Part shown: in pieces, positions 33,032-41,548 of the stretch
Layout of the letters: the number at the start of each line of letters is the position of its first letter
How positions within the stretch are numbered: position 1 is the first letter of the stretch
Assembly: GCA_905235455.1 (NCBI GenBank)
Contig: CAJOLL010000001.1
Span: 24,085-88,084, forward strand
Direction: 5' to 3'
Length of the DNA: 64,000 nucleotides
Source: an uncultured Clostridia bacterium
Lineage (GTDB): Bacteria > Bacillota > Clostridia > Saccharofermentanales > Saccharofermentanaceae
Program-made: the position numbers and the translations under genes
The notes under the pieces: model-generated
Seen by the model: the letters and a program-made list of their open reading frames with translations, nothing else
What the model was told of the DNA's origin: nothing
Database searches by the model: none

Positions 33032-34684
33032 TTAACGGATCATTCTATTTAGTGCGCATACGACAGCTCTCAGGGATGATTTGGTTACGGAACTTGAAAT
33101 GCCTGCTCCGAGATGCAGGTTTCCATCCTTATCCGCAATCTGTACATATGTAATAGCTGCCGAGTCAGATCCGCTCTTGATCGCATGCTCGTTATACATT
33201 CTGATTGAGATCTTAATGTCGAGAGTTTTTTCGATACCATTACAGAATGCATCGAGTAAACCGATACCGTCTCCGTTGACCTGAATCATCTGATCACCGA
33301 ATTTAAGATTTACTGTAACGTGAGCTTTTTTATCTCCAAGAGATTCTTCACGATAACCAACCATGTGATACGGCGTCATTACATTTACATAAACCTCATC
33401 GAACAGTTCGAAAAGTTCCTGTGGCATCAGATCACTATGACGGTTTTCGGATTCAGCCGTTACGATCTGCATAAAGTCTTTCTGGAAGGATTTCGGCAGA
33501 TGCAATCCATAATTGCGCTCCATGATATATGCCAGTCCGTTTTTACCGGACTGACTGTTTATCCTGATGATTGGATCATAATTTCTTCCGACATCCTTCG
33601 GATCGATCGGCAGATACGGTACATACCAATTATTTATTTTTTTGACATTTTCCATACCTTTCTGGATCGCATTCTGATGAGTGCCCGAAAATGCCGTAAA
33701 TACAAGCCTTCCGGCCCATGGCTGGCGGTCTCCGATGCGCATTCCTGTGCAACCTTCATACATATCGATAACATCATCGATGTTTGATAAATCCAATTTA
33801 GGATCTACACCTTGCATGAACATATTCATTGCAATCGTCACAATATCAGCGTTTCCGGTTCTTTCACCGTTTCCGAAGAGTGTTCCTTCTACACGGTCTG
33901 CGCCGGCCAGTAAAGCCATTTCAGAAGATGCCACGCCCGTGCCGCGATCATTATGAGTATGAACGGAAATAATGATGGAATCTCTGTATTTCGTATGTGT
34001 GGCAAAGTACTCCACCTGATCCGCAAACACGTTAGGATACGTCATTTCAACGGTTTCCGGAAGATTGATAATGACTTTATTATCAGGTGTCGGTTTCCAC
34101 ACATCCAGAACAGCATCAATGATCTCAACTGCAAACTCAGGCTCTGTTTCTGAAAAGTTTTCCGGTGAATATTCCAGATGCCAGTCTGTATTGCTTTCAT
34201 CCGAATCGATCTCTGCCTGGATCATCTGAGCGCCTTTTACAGCCAGCGCTTTGCACTGATCTTTATCAAAGCCGAAAACGACTTCACGCTGAAGTTTCGA
34301 TGTCGAGTTGTAAAGATGCACAATTGCTGATCTTGCACCCTTGGCGGCATCAAATGTTTTTTTGATGACGTCTTCGCGAGCCATGGTCAATACCTGGACC
34401 GTAACATCCTTGGGGATCATGTCGTTATCGATCAAGTAGCGTGTAAACTCAAATTCGGTTTCAGATGCAGCCGGATAACCGATTTCGATTTCTTTGAAAC
34501 CGAGTTTTACCAGATAATCGAAAAACTGCACTTTCTGATTTAGATCCATCGGAACCTCTAAAGCCTGATTTCCGTCACGAAGATCCACACTGCACCAGAT
34601 CGGAGCTTTTGTGATCTTGTTGTTAGGCCATGTTCTTTCAGGAAAATCAATCATTGCCGGCATTCGATACTTATCTGTATTCAT
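33032..34684 (-). CDS. leuA: 2-isopropylmalate synthase (long LeuA2-type)
   Basis: Condenses acetyl-CoA with 2-ketoisovalerate, the first committed step of leucine synthesis. 550 residues from ATG 34684, preceded by a GAGGAGGGA site; the ORF upstream of this point lies within the T-box leader. 'WCSVDLRDGNQAL' carries the HMGL catalytic Arg-Asp, 'ISVHTHNDRGTGVA' the metal-binding His pair, and the C-terminal ~130 residues form the leucine-sensing LeuA dimer domain. Its length and 'RMPAMIDFPERTWPNN' start are those of the yeast/actinobacterial-type enzyme. It stands alone, with no leuBCD nearby, under T-box control. Confidence 0.94.
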   Translation of the reverse strand: MNTDKYRMPAMIDFPERTWPNNKITKAPIWCSVDLRDGNQALEVPMDLNQKVQFFDYLVKLGFKEIEIGYPAASETEFEFTRYLIDNDMIPKDVTVQVLTMAREDVIKKTFDAAKGARSAIVHLYNSTSKLQREVVFGFDKDQCKALAVKGAQMIQAEIDSDESNTDWHLEYSPENFSETEPEFAVEIIDAVLDVWKPTPDNKVIINLPETVEMTYPNVFADQVEYFATHTKYRDSIIISVHTHNDRGTGVASSEMALLAGADRVEGTLFGNGERTGNADIVTIAMNMFMQGVDPKLDLSNIDDVIDMYEGCTGMRIGDRQPWAGRLVFTAFSGTHQNAIQKGMENVKKINNWYVPYLPIDPKDVGRNYDPIIRINSQSGKNGLAYIMERNYGLHLPKSFQKDFMQIVTAESENRHSDLMPQELFELFDEVYVNVMTPYHMVGYREESLGDKKAHVTVNLKFGDQMIQVNGDGIGLLDAFCNGIEKTLDIKISIRMYNEHAIKSGSDSAAITYVQIADKDGNLHLGAGISSSVTKSSLRAVVCALNRMIR

Positions 34685-34731
34685 CTTCTTCCCTCCTCTA
34701 CTTCTGCTAAACAAAGCAAAAATGTCAAAAC

Positions 34732-34767
34732 AAAAAGGCTTCCGTCTCAAATAAGAGACGAAAGCCT
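34732..34767 (-). terminator. T-box conditional terminator before leuA
   Basis: On the minus strand: AGGCTTTCGTCTC, loop TTATTT, GAGACGGAAGCCT (one G-U pair), then TTTTT. It lies just downstream of the T-box sequence and competes with the antiterminator. Confidence 0.9.
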
Positions 34768-35005
34768 GACTTCCGCGGTACCACTCTTTTTCATCACAGC
34801 TATGTGATGCACTCATCGGATACGGGAACAAATTCCGATATCCTGCTCTCTGATAACGGTGAGCCTCCGACTTCATCTACTAACTGTCTTTTCAATGAAG
34901 CGCACTCCAGGGCGAGTTCAAAACCTTTCTTCTACCCGGCTTCCACCGTCCCGGGCTCTCTATAAGAAGTGGAAGATCTCTACTGATCCCCTTCACAGTG
35001 ATTAC
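34732..35005 (-). promoter_or_regulatory. T-box leader (leucine-responsive), leuA
   Basis: Contains the T-box AGAGTGGTACCGCGG (minus strand, 34787-34773). Upstream, Stem I features AGAGAGCCCGGG and GGTGGAAGCCGGG are followed by a probable specifier loop TGAACTCGCC. The codon CTC (34916-34914) reads leucine, in agreement with leuA downstream. Uncharged tRNA-Leu should stabilise the antiterminator and allow transcription. Confidence 0.9.
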
Positions 35006-35011
35006 TTAATT

Positions 35012-35040
35012 AAAGTATCATAAACAAATCACCTTGGCAA
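35012..35040 (-). promoter_or_regulatory. Promoter of the leuA T-box transcript
   Basis: Minus strand TTGCCA (35040-35035), 17-base spacer, TACTTT (35017-35012); start near 35005, at the beginning of the T-box fold. Confidence 0.6.
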
Positions 35041-35051
35041 GTCTGAAAATA

Positions 35052-35699
35052 TCAGGTCAGATCGATATTCAATGCCGAACACAGATCCTCCACTCGTTTG
35101 ATCTGTTCCTCCCCTCGACCATAGAAATAAAAGTATTCGTGATCATACTGAACCAAAACATACAAATCAGGTTGTTCAGGCGAGTTATCATCTAATTTGA
35201 AATAACCATGCATGATCTGCTTCCTGGGTTCTCTATCAAAATTCTCACTTTTCTCATCAATATAGCCAAACACCTCACTATCATTTATAGCCGTATCAAA
35301 TGCGGATTGCGCCTCCTTTTTGCTATCAAAATGAATATATTCAAACTCAAGAATATCATTAGATTCTTCAGAAAAATAATATCCATCTACATCGGATTCA
35401 CCCTCAATGGAACGTTCCGTTGTTTCAATTCCCCATTCGGAGCACTTTGATCTGATGATACCGGAAATTGAATTATCTGCTTCAACCGAACTCTCAGATA
35501 TTGATGATTCGGATGTTTCTTCAGTGGTCTTCACAGATCCGGATGATTCTGTTGTGATTGGTTTTTCTTCTGAACTGACTTCGGAAACAATGCTTTCTGA
35601 AGCTTTGCTCTCAGTACCTGCAGAATCCTTTATTTCAGAGCAGCCAAACAGAAAAAGAACTGATAATACGAATAATATACAATATGGTAATCTTTTCAT
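35052..35699 (-). CDS. Hypothetical Ser-rich lipoprotein
   Basis: 215 residues. Signal peptide with lipobox LFLFGC (Cys20) predicts a membrane-anchored surface lipoprotein. Residues 25-80 are a Ser/Glu/Thr-rich spacer. The remaining ~130 residues form a compact domain with 'DGYYFSEESNDILEFEYIHFDSKKEAQSAFD' (first part shown only), reminiscent of small extracellular stress-type domains but not recognised. It follows the larger lipoprotein gene by one base, so the two form an operon. Base composition is AT-richer than flanking housekeeping genes. Confidence 0.8.
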   Translation of the reverse strand: MKRLPYCILFVLSVLFLFGCSEIKDSAGTESKASESIVSEVSSEEKPITTESSGSVKTTEETSESSISESSVEADNSISGIIRSKCSEWGIETTERSIEGESDVDGYYFSEESNDILEFEYIHFDSKKEAQSAFDTAINDSEVFGYIDEKSENFDREPRKQIMHGYFKLDDNSPEQPDLYVLVQYDHEYFYFYGRGEEQIKRVEDLCSALNIDLT

Positions 35700-35700
35700 G

Positions 35701-37821
35701 TTATATCACCTCATTAATATAGATTTCTACGCGCGTCTCAATTAGCTCGATGCATTCTTCGAGACTTCTGTCTCCATAAAAATACGGATTTGCTTCTTCA
35801 CAAACAATGTCATAGATCTCAGTGCTCATAAAATTATCGCATACTACCGTCTGATGTAGTATGTCATCATATTCTCTGAATAGTTCTTCTTTACTTTCGT
35901 CGGATACAGAAGTTTTCGCTTCTGCATATGAGTTGAACTCCTCTTCCATCCTCTGATATAAAGCGCTATTTCGAACAGGATTGTCAGTAACAAGAGACTG
36001 GCATTCGTCAGACAAAACAAATTCAATGAATTCCCATGATTCATCTACATATGGAGATAAAGCTGATATAGCATATATGTTTCTTGCAGAGTAAGGAAGT
36101 TCTCCCGGTGCATTGGGATAACCGACCCAGACAATGTCTTGTGTTTCATATTTCTCATAAAGATAGTTTCGAAGTCCGTTAAATTGTTCAAAATCCAACA
36201 TTATCGTTTTATCTCTCAATTCACGATAACTACTATGGATCCACGGCTCGCTGGCACCGAAATCATTGACCCACTTCAACAATTTTCTGAACGAGTCCTG
36301 ATGGAAATCACAATCGCCTTTTTCATAGTTAACATATTTGTTTATATCCATTGATAGCATCGAATAAATCAGATCTTCCCTGGTGTAGACACCTTGTGCA
36401 TAAGATCCGTCATCGAATGTTGCAAATGTTTTATAAAACGAATTATAATCCCATACGTTAATTCCTTCCATAGTTTCGTTCAGAGCAGAAAAACAGTTAA
36501 TTGAAAAATCCGTGCAAATAACATACGGCGTCTCTTGATGCAATGTCAAAACACCATAATTGAACTCGTCCTCTTGGCCGGATACAAAACTGTTTAAATC
36601 AATCAGATAATCATCTTTACAAAAATCACGAAGATCCAGATCTCTATATTTATCGAAATAAATATCCGGAGTTTTTCCGCTGGCTACTTCCAGTCGGATC
36701 TTTTCCCCGATTCGCTTTGAAACAGGTTGATCAGAACTACCTTGAACCTCATCATAATAATCTCGTAAAACATAATGGCAGGAAGGATTTCCTTCATTCA
36801 TTGTTTCAAGTGCATACATCAGACAGGGATCAGAACGCAAATCACATCCGGCAATAGTAATAATTTTCTTGTTTGGATATGGATCTTTGTTTGAAGGAAC
36901 AAGTTTAAATAACGTACATTGGGCAGAATACATAGAATAAGAAAGAAAGTACAGTATTCCGGAATCACATATTTGGATGCGTTTGGGAATACATGATAAA
37001 TTCAGATCGTCCCATTGTAATACAGGATCAGGCACACCTAATTCAAATAATCCATTATTATTAACCCAAAGAATCTTATCACCACAAGCAAATATATCTA
37101 ATGCATCTGAAGGACAATCTTTTACTTTAACGATTTCTTGATTGATTACCTCATATAATGCTGTATTGCCAACATCAAATAAAAGTATCCTCTCATTTGA
37201 ACATATAATCTCCGCATTGGACAATTCTAAATCAAAGCTATACTTAGATGAACCATCACTATTGAAAGCAATGAATTCAGTTTGTCCATAACAATCAGCA
37301 GTCAATAAAATTGTGTCGTCATCAAGAACTGTCAAATCCAATAACTGCGATATTATGTGTGATGAAACAAGTTGAATAGTACTCTTCAATTCACCTTCTT
37401 GAGAGAAAAAGGCACAGAAAGGAGAATATTCTCCGTTACCCCCCTCGTATAAAAGACCAGAAATGCAAACATCACCACGATGAGTAACATAAACCAAATC
37501 AACACTGTCAATGTTCTCGATTGTTTCACATACATCTACATTCGATCTACAATTACCCAGATTATCGTAATATGAAAAGAAAAACCTAGGGGATGATTCT
37601 TGACACTCATAGCGCAGGAATACGCAGCCATCACTCACCAGTGCTTCATCTATGATATTCTCATCATCAAACACCCGCTTTTCTATCTGATAATACGGGG
37701 ACCAATTGAGTTGGTTATCACTCAAAATACTCGTACTGTTTTCTGATACATTCATACTGCAAGAAGATGCAATTAAAACAATACAAAGAATTAAAACTAT
37801 GAATCGATATACTCTAAACAT
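35701..37821 (-). CDS. Large lipoprotein with C-terminal extracellular solute-binding domain
   Basis: 706 residues. Lipobox IASSC (Cys21). Residues about 60-320 contain repeated strand-rich segments suggestive of a propeller-like sensor domain. From about residue 335 the sequence resembles family 1 extracellular solute-binding proteins (EKIRLEVASGKTPDIYFDKY; later SALSPYVDESWEFIEFVLSD). No ABC permease or ATPase gene is adjacent, so it is an orphan binding protein rather than an obvious transport component. The start lacks a strong ribosome site and is 16 bases after a 26-codon ORF that has one, so coupling is possible. AT-rich coding sequence suggests acquisition. Confidence 0.75.
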   Translation of the reverse strand: MFRVYRFIVLILCIVLIASSCSMNVSENSTSILSDNQLNWSPYYQIEKRVFDDENIIDEALVSDGCVFLRYECQESSPRFFFSYYDNLGNCRSNVDVCETIENIDSVDLVYVTHRGDVCISGLLYEGGNGEYSPFCAFFSQEGELKSTIQLVSSHIISQLLDLTVLDDDTILLTADCYGQTEFIAFNSDGSSKYSFDLELSNAEIICSNERILLFDVGNTALYEVINQEIVKVKDCPSDALDIFACGDKILWVNNNGLFELGVPDPVLQWDDLNLSCIPKRIQICDSGILYFLSYSMYSAQCTLFKLVPSNKDPYPNKKIITIAGCDLRSDPCLMYALETMNEGNPSCHYVLRDYYDEVQGSSDQPVSKRIGEKIRLEVASGKTPDIYFDKYRDLDLRDFCKDDYLIDLNSFVSGQEDEFNYGVLTLHQETPYVICTDFSINCFSALNETMEGINVWDYNSFYKTFATFDDGSYAQGVYTREDLIYSMLSMDINKYVNYEKGDCDFHQDSFRKLLKWVNDFGASEPWIHSSYRELRDKTIMLDFEQFNGLRNYLYEKYETQDIVWVGYPNAPGELPYSARNIYAISALSPYVDESWEFIEFVLSDECQSLVTDNPVRNSALYQRMEEEFNSYAEAKTSVSDESKEELFREYDDILHQTVVCDNFMSTEIYDIVCEEANPYFYGDRSLEECIELIETRVEIYINEVI

Positions 37822-37837
37822 AATACTGCACCAGAAT

Positions 37838-37918
37838 CTAAGAATTAGAAAACAGTAGCAGCATCAGCATACCCGACTTCAGAGGAAGGAGCATGTTAAG
37901 AACTTTATAATTTTTCAT
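37838..37918 (-). CDS. Small hydrophobic ORF (26 residues)
   Basis: Strong ribosome site CGGAGGGA seven bases before ATG 37918. The peptide begins MKNYKVLNMLLPLKSG and continues with a Leu/Met-rich hydrophobic run, ending in SNS before TAG. It precedes the large lipoprotein gene by 16 bases. It could be a leader peptide, a membrane micropeptide, or an original signal sequence now separated by a stop. It is too short for family recognition. Confidence 0.45.
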   Translation of the reverse strand: MKNYKVLNMLLPLKSGMLMLLLFSNS

Positions 37919-37994
37919 AAATCCCTCCGAAAAGAATATTAGAAAGTTTGCTGTTTTATGTTATCAAACGCAAATTATTCGGTCAACAACAAAA

Positions 37995-38025
37995 CAAAAA
38001 AATGGCTGCCCATACGGACAACCAT
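37995..38025 (-). terminator. Terminator after the DAHP synthase gene
   Basis: Minus strand ATGGTTGTCC, loop GTAT, GGGCAGCCAT (two wobbles), then seven T. Confidence 0.88.
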
Positions 38026-38049
38026 TCTTAATGCTATTTTTCAGATTGA

Positions 38050-39072
38050 TCAGTTCTTCGGATAAGAACGTTTAACGATCGCTGCCATTTCTTTGACTCT
38101 CAGTGCAAGTTCTGCATACGCTTCCGGTGTAAGCTGCTGAGCTGCATCTGAAAGAGCATGTTTCGGATCCGGATGAACTTCGATAATGAGACCATCTGCA
38201 CCTGCTGCAACAGCGGCGAGAGCCAAAGGCTGTACATACTGTGCTTTTCCTGCAGCATGACTCGGATCAACGATGACCGGAAGATGCGTCTTACCTTTAA
38301 GTACCGGAACTGCACTGATATCCAATGTGGATCTTGTTGCAGTTTCAAATGTTCTGATACCGCGCTCGCACATCATGATGTGGTAATTACCTTCACTCAT
38401 GATATATTCGGCAGAACCGAGCCACTCATCAATCGTTTCCGCAATACCACGCTTGAGCATGACCGGAATACCGGATTTACCGACAGCGGACAAAAGACGG
38501 AAGTTCTGTGCGTTTCTGGCACCGATCTGGATGATATCCAGGTAATTCGATGCATATTCGATATCATTTTCGGAAGTAACCTCACTGATGACCAAAAGAC
38601 CATAGCGGTCAGCTACACGGCGGAGGATCTTAAGTCCTTCCTTTTCCAGGCCCTGGAAAGCATAAGGAGAGGTTCTCGGCTTATAAGCACCGCCACGCAG
38701 GACTTTTACGCCACACTCAACCATCTTGGAAGCGACAGCTTCTACCTGCTCTTCACTTTCGACAGCACAAGGTCCTGCCATCATGACGAGTTCTTTTCCA
38801 CCAAACGTGACATCTTTTACGTTAAACGACGTGCCTTCCGGACGGAACTGACGGCTGGCGAGCTTATACGACTCCATGATCGGAACGATCTTCTCAACGC
38901 CGCTGAGAACTTCAAGAGAACCGGGAGTCAGCCGCGATTTATCACCGATTACGCCGATGATCAAACGCTCGGAACCTTCGGAGACATGCGCCTTGAGTTC
39001 GTTTCTTTCCAAAACGTCAATAATCTCATGTACCTGAGACTCACTGGCACCCGGTTTTACAACAATAATCAT
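38050..39072 (-). CDS. aroF: 3-deoxy-7-phosphoheptulonate (DAHP) synthase, type I-beta
   Basis: Condenses PEP and erythrose 4-phosphate at the entry to the shikimate pathway. 340 residues. The first ~70 residues are the ferredoxin-like regulatory domain ('VVKPGASESQVHEIIDVLE') seen in Thermotoga-type enzymes. The TIM barrel has 'MMAGPCAVESEEQ', 'VLRGGAYKPRTSPYAFQG', 'EVTSENDIEYA' and 'LPVIVDPSHAAGK' for PEP and metal binding. The N-terminal domain predicts allosteric control by an aromatic product. It has its own terminator and a consensus -10 box. Confidence 0.95.
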   Translation of the reverse strand: MIIVVKPGASESQVHEIIDVLERNELKAHVSEGSERLIIGVIGDKSRLTPGSLEVLSGVEKIVPIMESYKLASRQFRPEGTSFNVKDVTFGGKELVMMAGPCAVESEEQVEAVASKMVECGVKVLRGGAYKPRTSPYAFQGLEKEGLKILRRVADRYGLLVISEVTSENDIEYASNYLDIIQIGARNAQNFRLLSAVGKSGIPVMLKRGIAETIDEWLGSAEYIMSEGNYHIMMCERGIRTFETATRSTLDISAVPVLKGKTHLPVIVDPSHAAGKAQYVQPLALAAVAAGADGLIIEVHPDPKHALSDAAQQLTPEAYAELALRVKEMAAIVKRSYPKN

Positions 39073-39130
39073 ACTTTACCTTCTTTCTCGTGATACTCCA
39101 TGTACCACACCTACCATACTACGAACAAGG

Positions 39131-39136
39131 ATTATA
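39131..39136 (-). promoter_or_regulatory. -10 element of the DAHP synthase promoter
   Basis: Minus strand TATAAT (39136-39131), about 60 bases before the start codon. The -35 at 17 bases (TTTATT) is weak. Confidence 0.5.
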
Positions 39137-39169
39137 ACGCATTTCTTCTTTGGAATAAAGAATGTATCC

Positions 39170-40627
39170 TTATTTTATGTTTTCAATAAAGCATTTATAG
39201 GCAAGATATGTGAAATACAGATCGATCTTGCTGATGACTTCATAAGGAGCATGCATCGAAAGTACCGGAACACCGCAGTCGATAACTTCCATACCAAGTT
39301 TAGCAAGATAAGCAGAGATTGTTCCGCCGCCGCCTGCGTCGACCTTACCAAGCTCGCCGGTCTGCCACGGGATATCGTTCTCTGCAAAGATCCGGAGAAT
39401 GGATGCGAAGAATTCACTGTTCGCGTCACTGGCACCGGACTTGCCTCTTGCGCCGGTATACTTCTCCATCTTTACGCCCTTGTTGAGATAAGCGGTGTTT
39501 CTCTTATCGGAAACATTGGCATATTTCGGATCAAATGCATTAGAAACATCTGTGGAAAGCATCTTGGTATTGGCGATGCACTTTCTGTATCCGAGTTCGT
39601 CGTAGCCGCCGTTCGCCTTGGCAAATACTTCGACGAGGAAGTTCTCGTAAAGGCGGGACTGCGCACCGGAATTACCGTAAGATCCGATCTCTTCTTTATC
39701 GGAAAGCATGCATACGCATGTTCTTGCCGGAGCTTCCTGCGCCATCAAAGCCATCAGGGCCGGATAAGCACAGACTTTGTCGTCATGACCGTAAGCAGCG
39801 ATAAGTGCGCGGTCAAATCCGACGTCTCGAGCCTTCATGGCAGGAACGATCTCGATCTCGGCAGAGACAAAATCTTTTTCATCGATACCATACTCGCTGT
39901 TAAGAAGCTTCAGGATCGCGTATTTGCAGGCATTCGCAGAATCATCATCCGGGAGCTTGCTGGCGCCGATCATGACGTTGAGGTCTTCGCCCTTGATGAA
40001 ATCGCTGGCTTTCTGAGTCATCTGCTCAGAACCCAGGTGCGGCAGCAGGTCGGAGATGTAGAAGATCGGATCATCATCCTTTTCACCGACGCAAAGCTCC
40101 AGTTTTGTGCCGTCTTTCTTCATTACTACTCCGTGGATCGCAAGCGGGATGGTCGTCCACTGATACTTCTTGATACCGCCATAATAGTGGGTCTTAAAGA
40201 ATACAAGCTCATCTTCTTCGTAGAGCGGATTCGGCTTAAGATCCAGACGCGGAGAGTCGATATGTGCGCCGAGGATATTCATGCCCTTAACAATATCTTC
40301 CTTACCGACGACAGCAAACATCAGGCCCTTGCCCTTGATGGAAGAATAAACTTTATCGCCGGATTTCAGTGATTTTTTCGTATCGATATCAACAAAGCCC
40401 TTATCCGTCAAAGCTTCAACGGCATTTTTCACGAACTCACGCTCGGTCTTAGAGATATCGAGGAATGCCATATACTCCTCGGCAAAAGCCATGGTGTGGT
40501 CGATGTCATCCCGGGAACGTACTTCCCAAAGGTTCGGATACTCTGCGAAAAGCTCCTTTTTCTCTTTCTTGGAGACCTTGGTCTTCTTCTCTTTCAGTTC
40601 TTTTTCAGACTTTTTTTCTTTAGCCAT
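39170..40627 (-). CDS. M18-family zinc aminopeptidase
   Basis: 485 residues. Cytosolic dodecameric-type aminopeptidase that prefers acidic or hydrophobic N-termini. Metal-binding segments 'NILGAHIDSPRLDLKP', 'LSDKEEIGSYGNSGAQS' and a C-terminal 'VLSMHAPYEVISKID' are intact. The first 27 residues (MAKEKKSEKELKEKK, then TKVSKKEKK) are an unusual Lys/Glu-rich charged extension preceding the normal M18 start. A promoter candidate TTGCCA-16-TATATT (40697-40670, minus) lies upstream. Confidence 0.92.
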   Translation of the reverse strand: MAKEKKSEKELKEKKTKVSKKEKKELFAEYPNLWEVRSRDDIDHTMAFAEEYMAFLDISKTEREFVKNAVEALTDKGFVDIDTKKSLKSGDKVYSSIKGKGLMFAVVGKEDIVKGMNILGAHIDSPRLDLKPNPLYEEDELVFFKTHYYGGIKKYQWTTIPLAIHGVVMKKDGTKLELCVGEKDDDPIFYISDLLPHLGSEQMTQKASDFIKGEDLNVMIGASKLPDDDSANACKYAILKLLNSEYGIDEKDFVSAEIEIVPAMKARDVGFDRALIAAYGHDDKVCAYPALMALMAQEAPARTCVCMLSDKEEIGSYGNSGAQSRLYENFLVEVFAKANGGYDELGYRKCIANTKMLSTDVSNAFDPKYANVSDKRNTAYLNKGVKMEKYTGARGKSGASDANSEFFASILRIFAENDIPWQTGELGKVDAGGGGTISAYLAKLGMEVIDCGVPVLSMHAPYEVISKIDLYFTYLAYKCFIENIK

Positions 40628-40729
40628 ATCATCACTCCTTCTATGAAAGAAACATTAAACAAAAATACGAATATATGATACCATAATGTCGTGGCAAACT
40701 CGACTGACCACTTAGAAATTGAGGTATTT

Positions 40730-41548
40730 ATGTATACAGATAACCATAATCACACGAATCACTTCAGTTCAGACGCAAAGATGTCTGCCAAAGAGCTTAT
40801 CGATGCTTGCAAAGTACTTGGCATGAACGGTGTTGCAGTAACCGAACACTATGAGGGTGACTATCCTCACGACATCGGTGTCTCCCAGATCTTTGATATC
40901 CCGGATTTCTTTGAAGAATCCAAATCCTGGATCGAATATGCAGGAGATCTTCCGCTTTATAGAGGGATCGAACTTGGTTATCAGAAGCATCTATGTACTT
41001 TTTACGATGATATGATCGCAAAATACCCGTTTGACAGCGTCATCATGTCCAATCATCTCTATAAAGGAAAAGACCCTTATTTCTTCCGTGACGGCTACGA
41101 AGAGCCGATGGTAACGGTTTATACCCGTTATATCGAAGAGATGGCAGATCTGGTCGAGGGTTGTAACAACTTCGATATCGTCGGTCACTATGACTATATC
41201 AACCGTTATGCACCCTATGAAAAGCCTCAGATCAAGTATTGTCAGTGTCCCGAAAGCTTTGAACGTTTCTTATCGGCAATCGTAAAAAAGGATAAGTGTC
41301 TGGAGATCAATACGAAATCTTTTGATAAAATGCAAAAAAAAGGTCTGGAAGACGCACTTCCGGATCCCGAGATCCTGAAACGTTACTATGAACTCGGCGG
41401 AAGAAACATCTCTCTCGGATCGGATTCCCACAGCATCGACACACTTTGTATACACTTTAAGGAAGTTTCCGAGTATCTTAGATCGTTCGGATTTACCGAG
41501 AACTCATACTATGTCGCAAGAAAGCGTTATGGAGAACCTTTGATCTAA
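40730..41548 (+). CDS. PHP-domain phosphatase, histidinol-phosphatase-like
   Basis: 272 residues from ATG 40730 (GAGG site at 40721). A GTG at 40691 would place the start inside the divergent promoter. The metal-binding PHP motifs are visible: 'DNHNHTNHFSSDAK' (HxH), 'GVAVTEHYEG', 'RGIELGYQ', 'IVGHYDYINRY' and 'LGSDSHSI'. HisK-type enzymes dephosphorylate histidinol phosphate, but no his gene is near and PHP proteins act on other phosphoesters, so the exact substrate is open. Its stop overlaps the stop of the convergent reductase gene. Confidence 0.85.
   Translation: MYTDNHNHTNHFSSDAKMSAKELIDACKVLGMNGVAVTEHYEGDYPHDIGVSQIFDIPDFFEESKSWIEYAGDLPLYRGIELGYQKHLCTFYDDMIAKYPFDSVIMSNHLYKGKDPYFFRDGYEEPMVTVYTRYIEEMADLVEGCNNFDIVGHYDYINRYAPYEKPQIKYCQCPESFERFLSAIVKKDKCLEINTKSFDKMQKKGLEDALPDPEILKRYYELGGRNISLGSDSHSIDTLCIHFKEVSEYLRSFGFTENSYYVARKRYGEPLI

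Noticed and set aside
32680..33153. 157-codon + strand ORF in the structured interval
   Set aside because: It starts at TTG inside an inverted repeat, runs through the hairpins with a His-rich low-quality translation, and overlaps the 3' end of leuA. No family resemblance.
34685..34876. N-terminal extension of leuA
   Set aside because: It is translated from the T-box and terminator region; the real start at 34684 has a strong ribosome site.
39251..40372. 373-codon + strand ORF opposite the M18 aminopeptidase
   Set aside because: Antisense shadow of a well-conserved gene, Cys/Arg-rich translation with no motif. The same applies to other long antisense ORFs at 2458-3477, 6116-7213, 13169-14230, 38158-39093 and 49193-50200.
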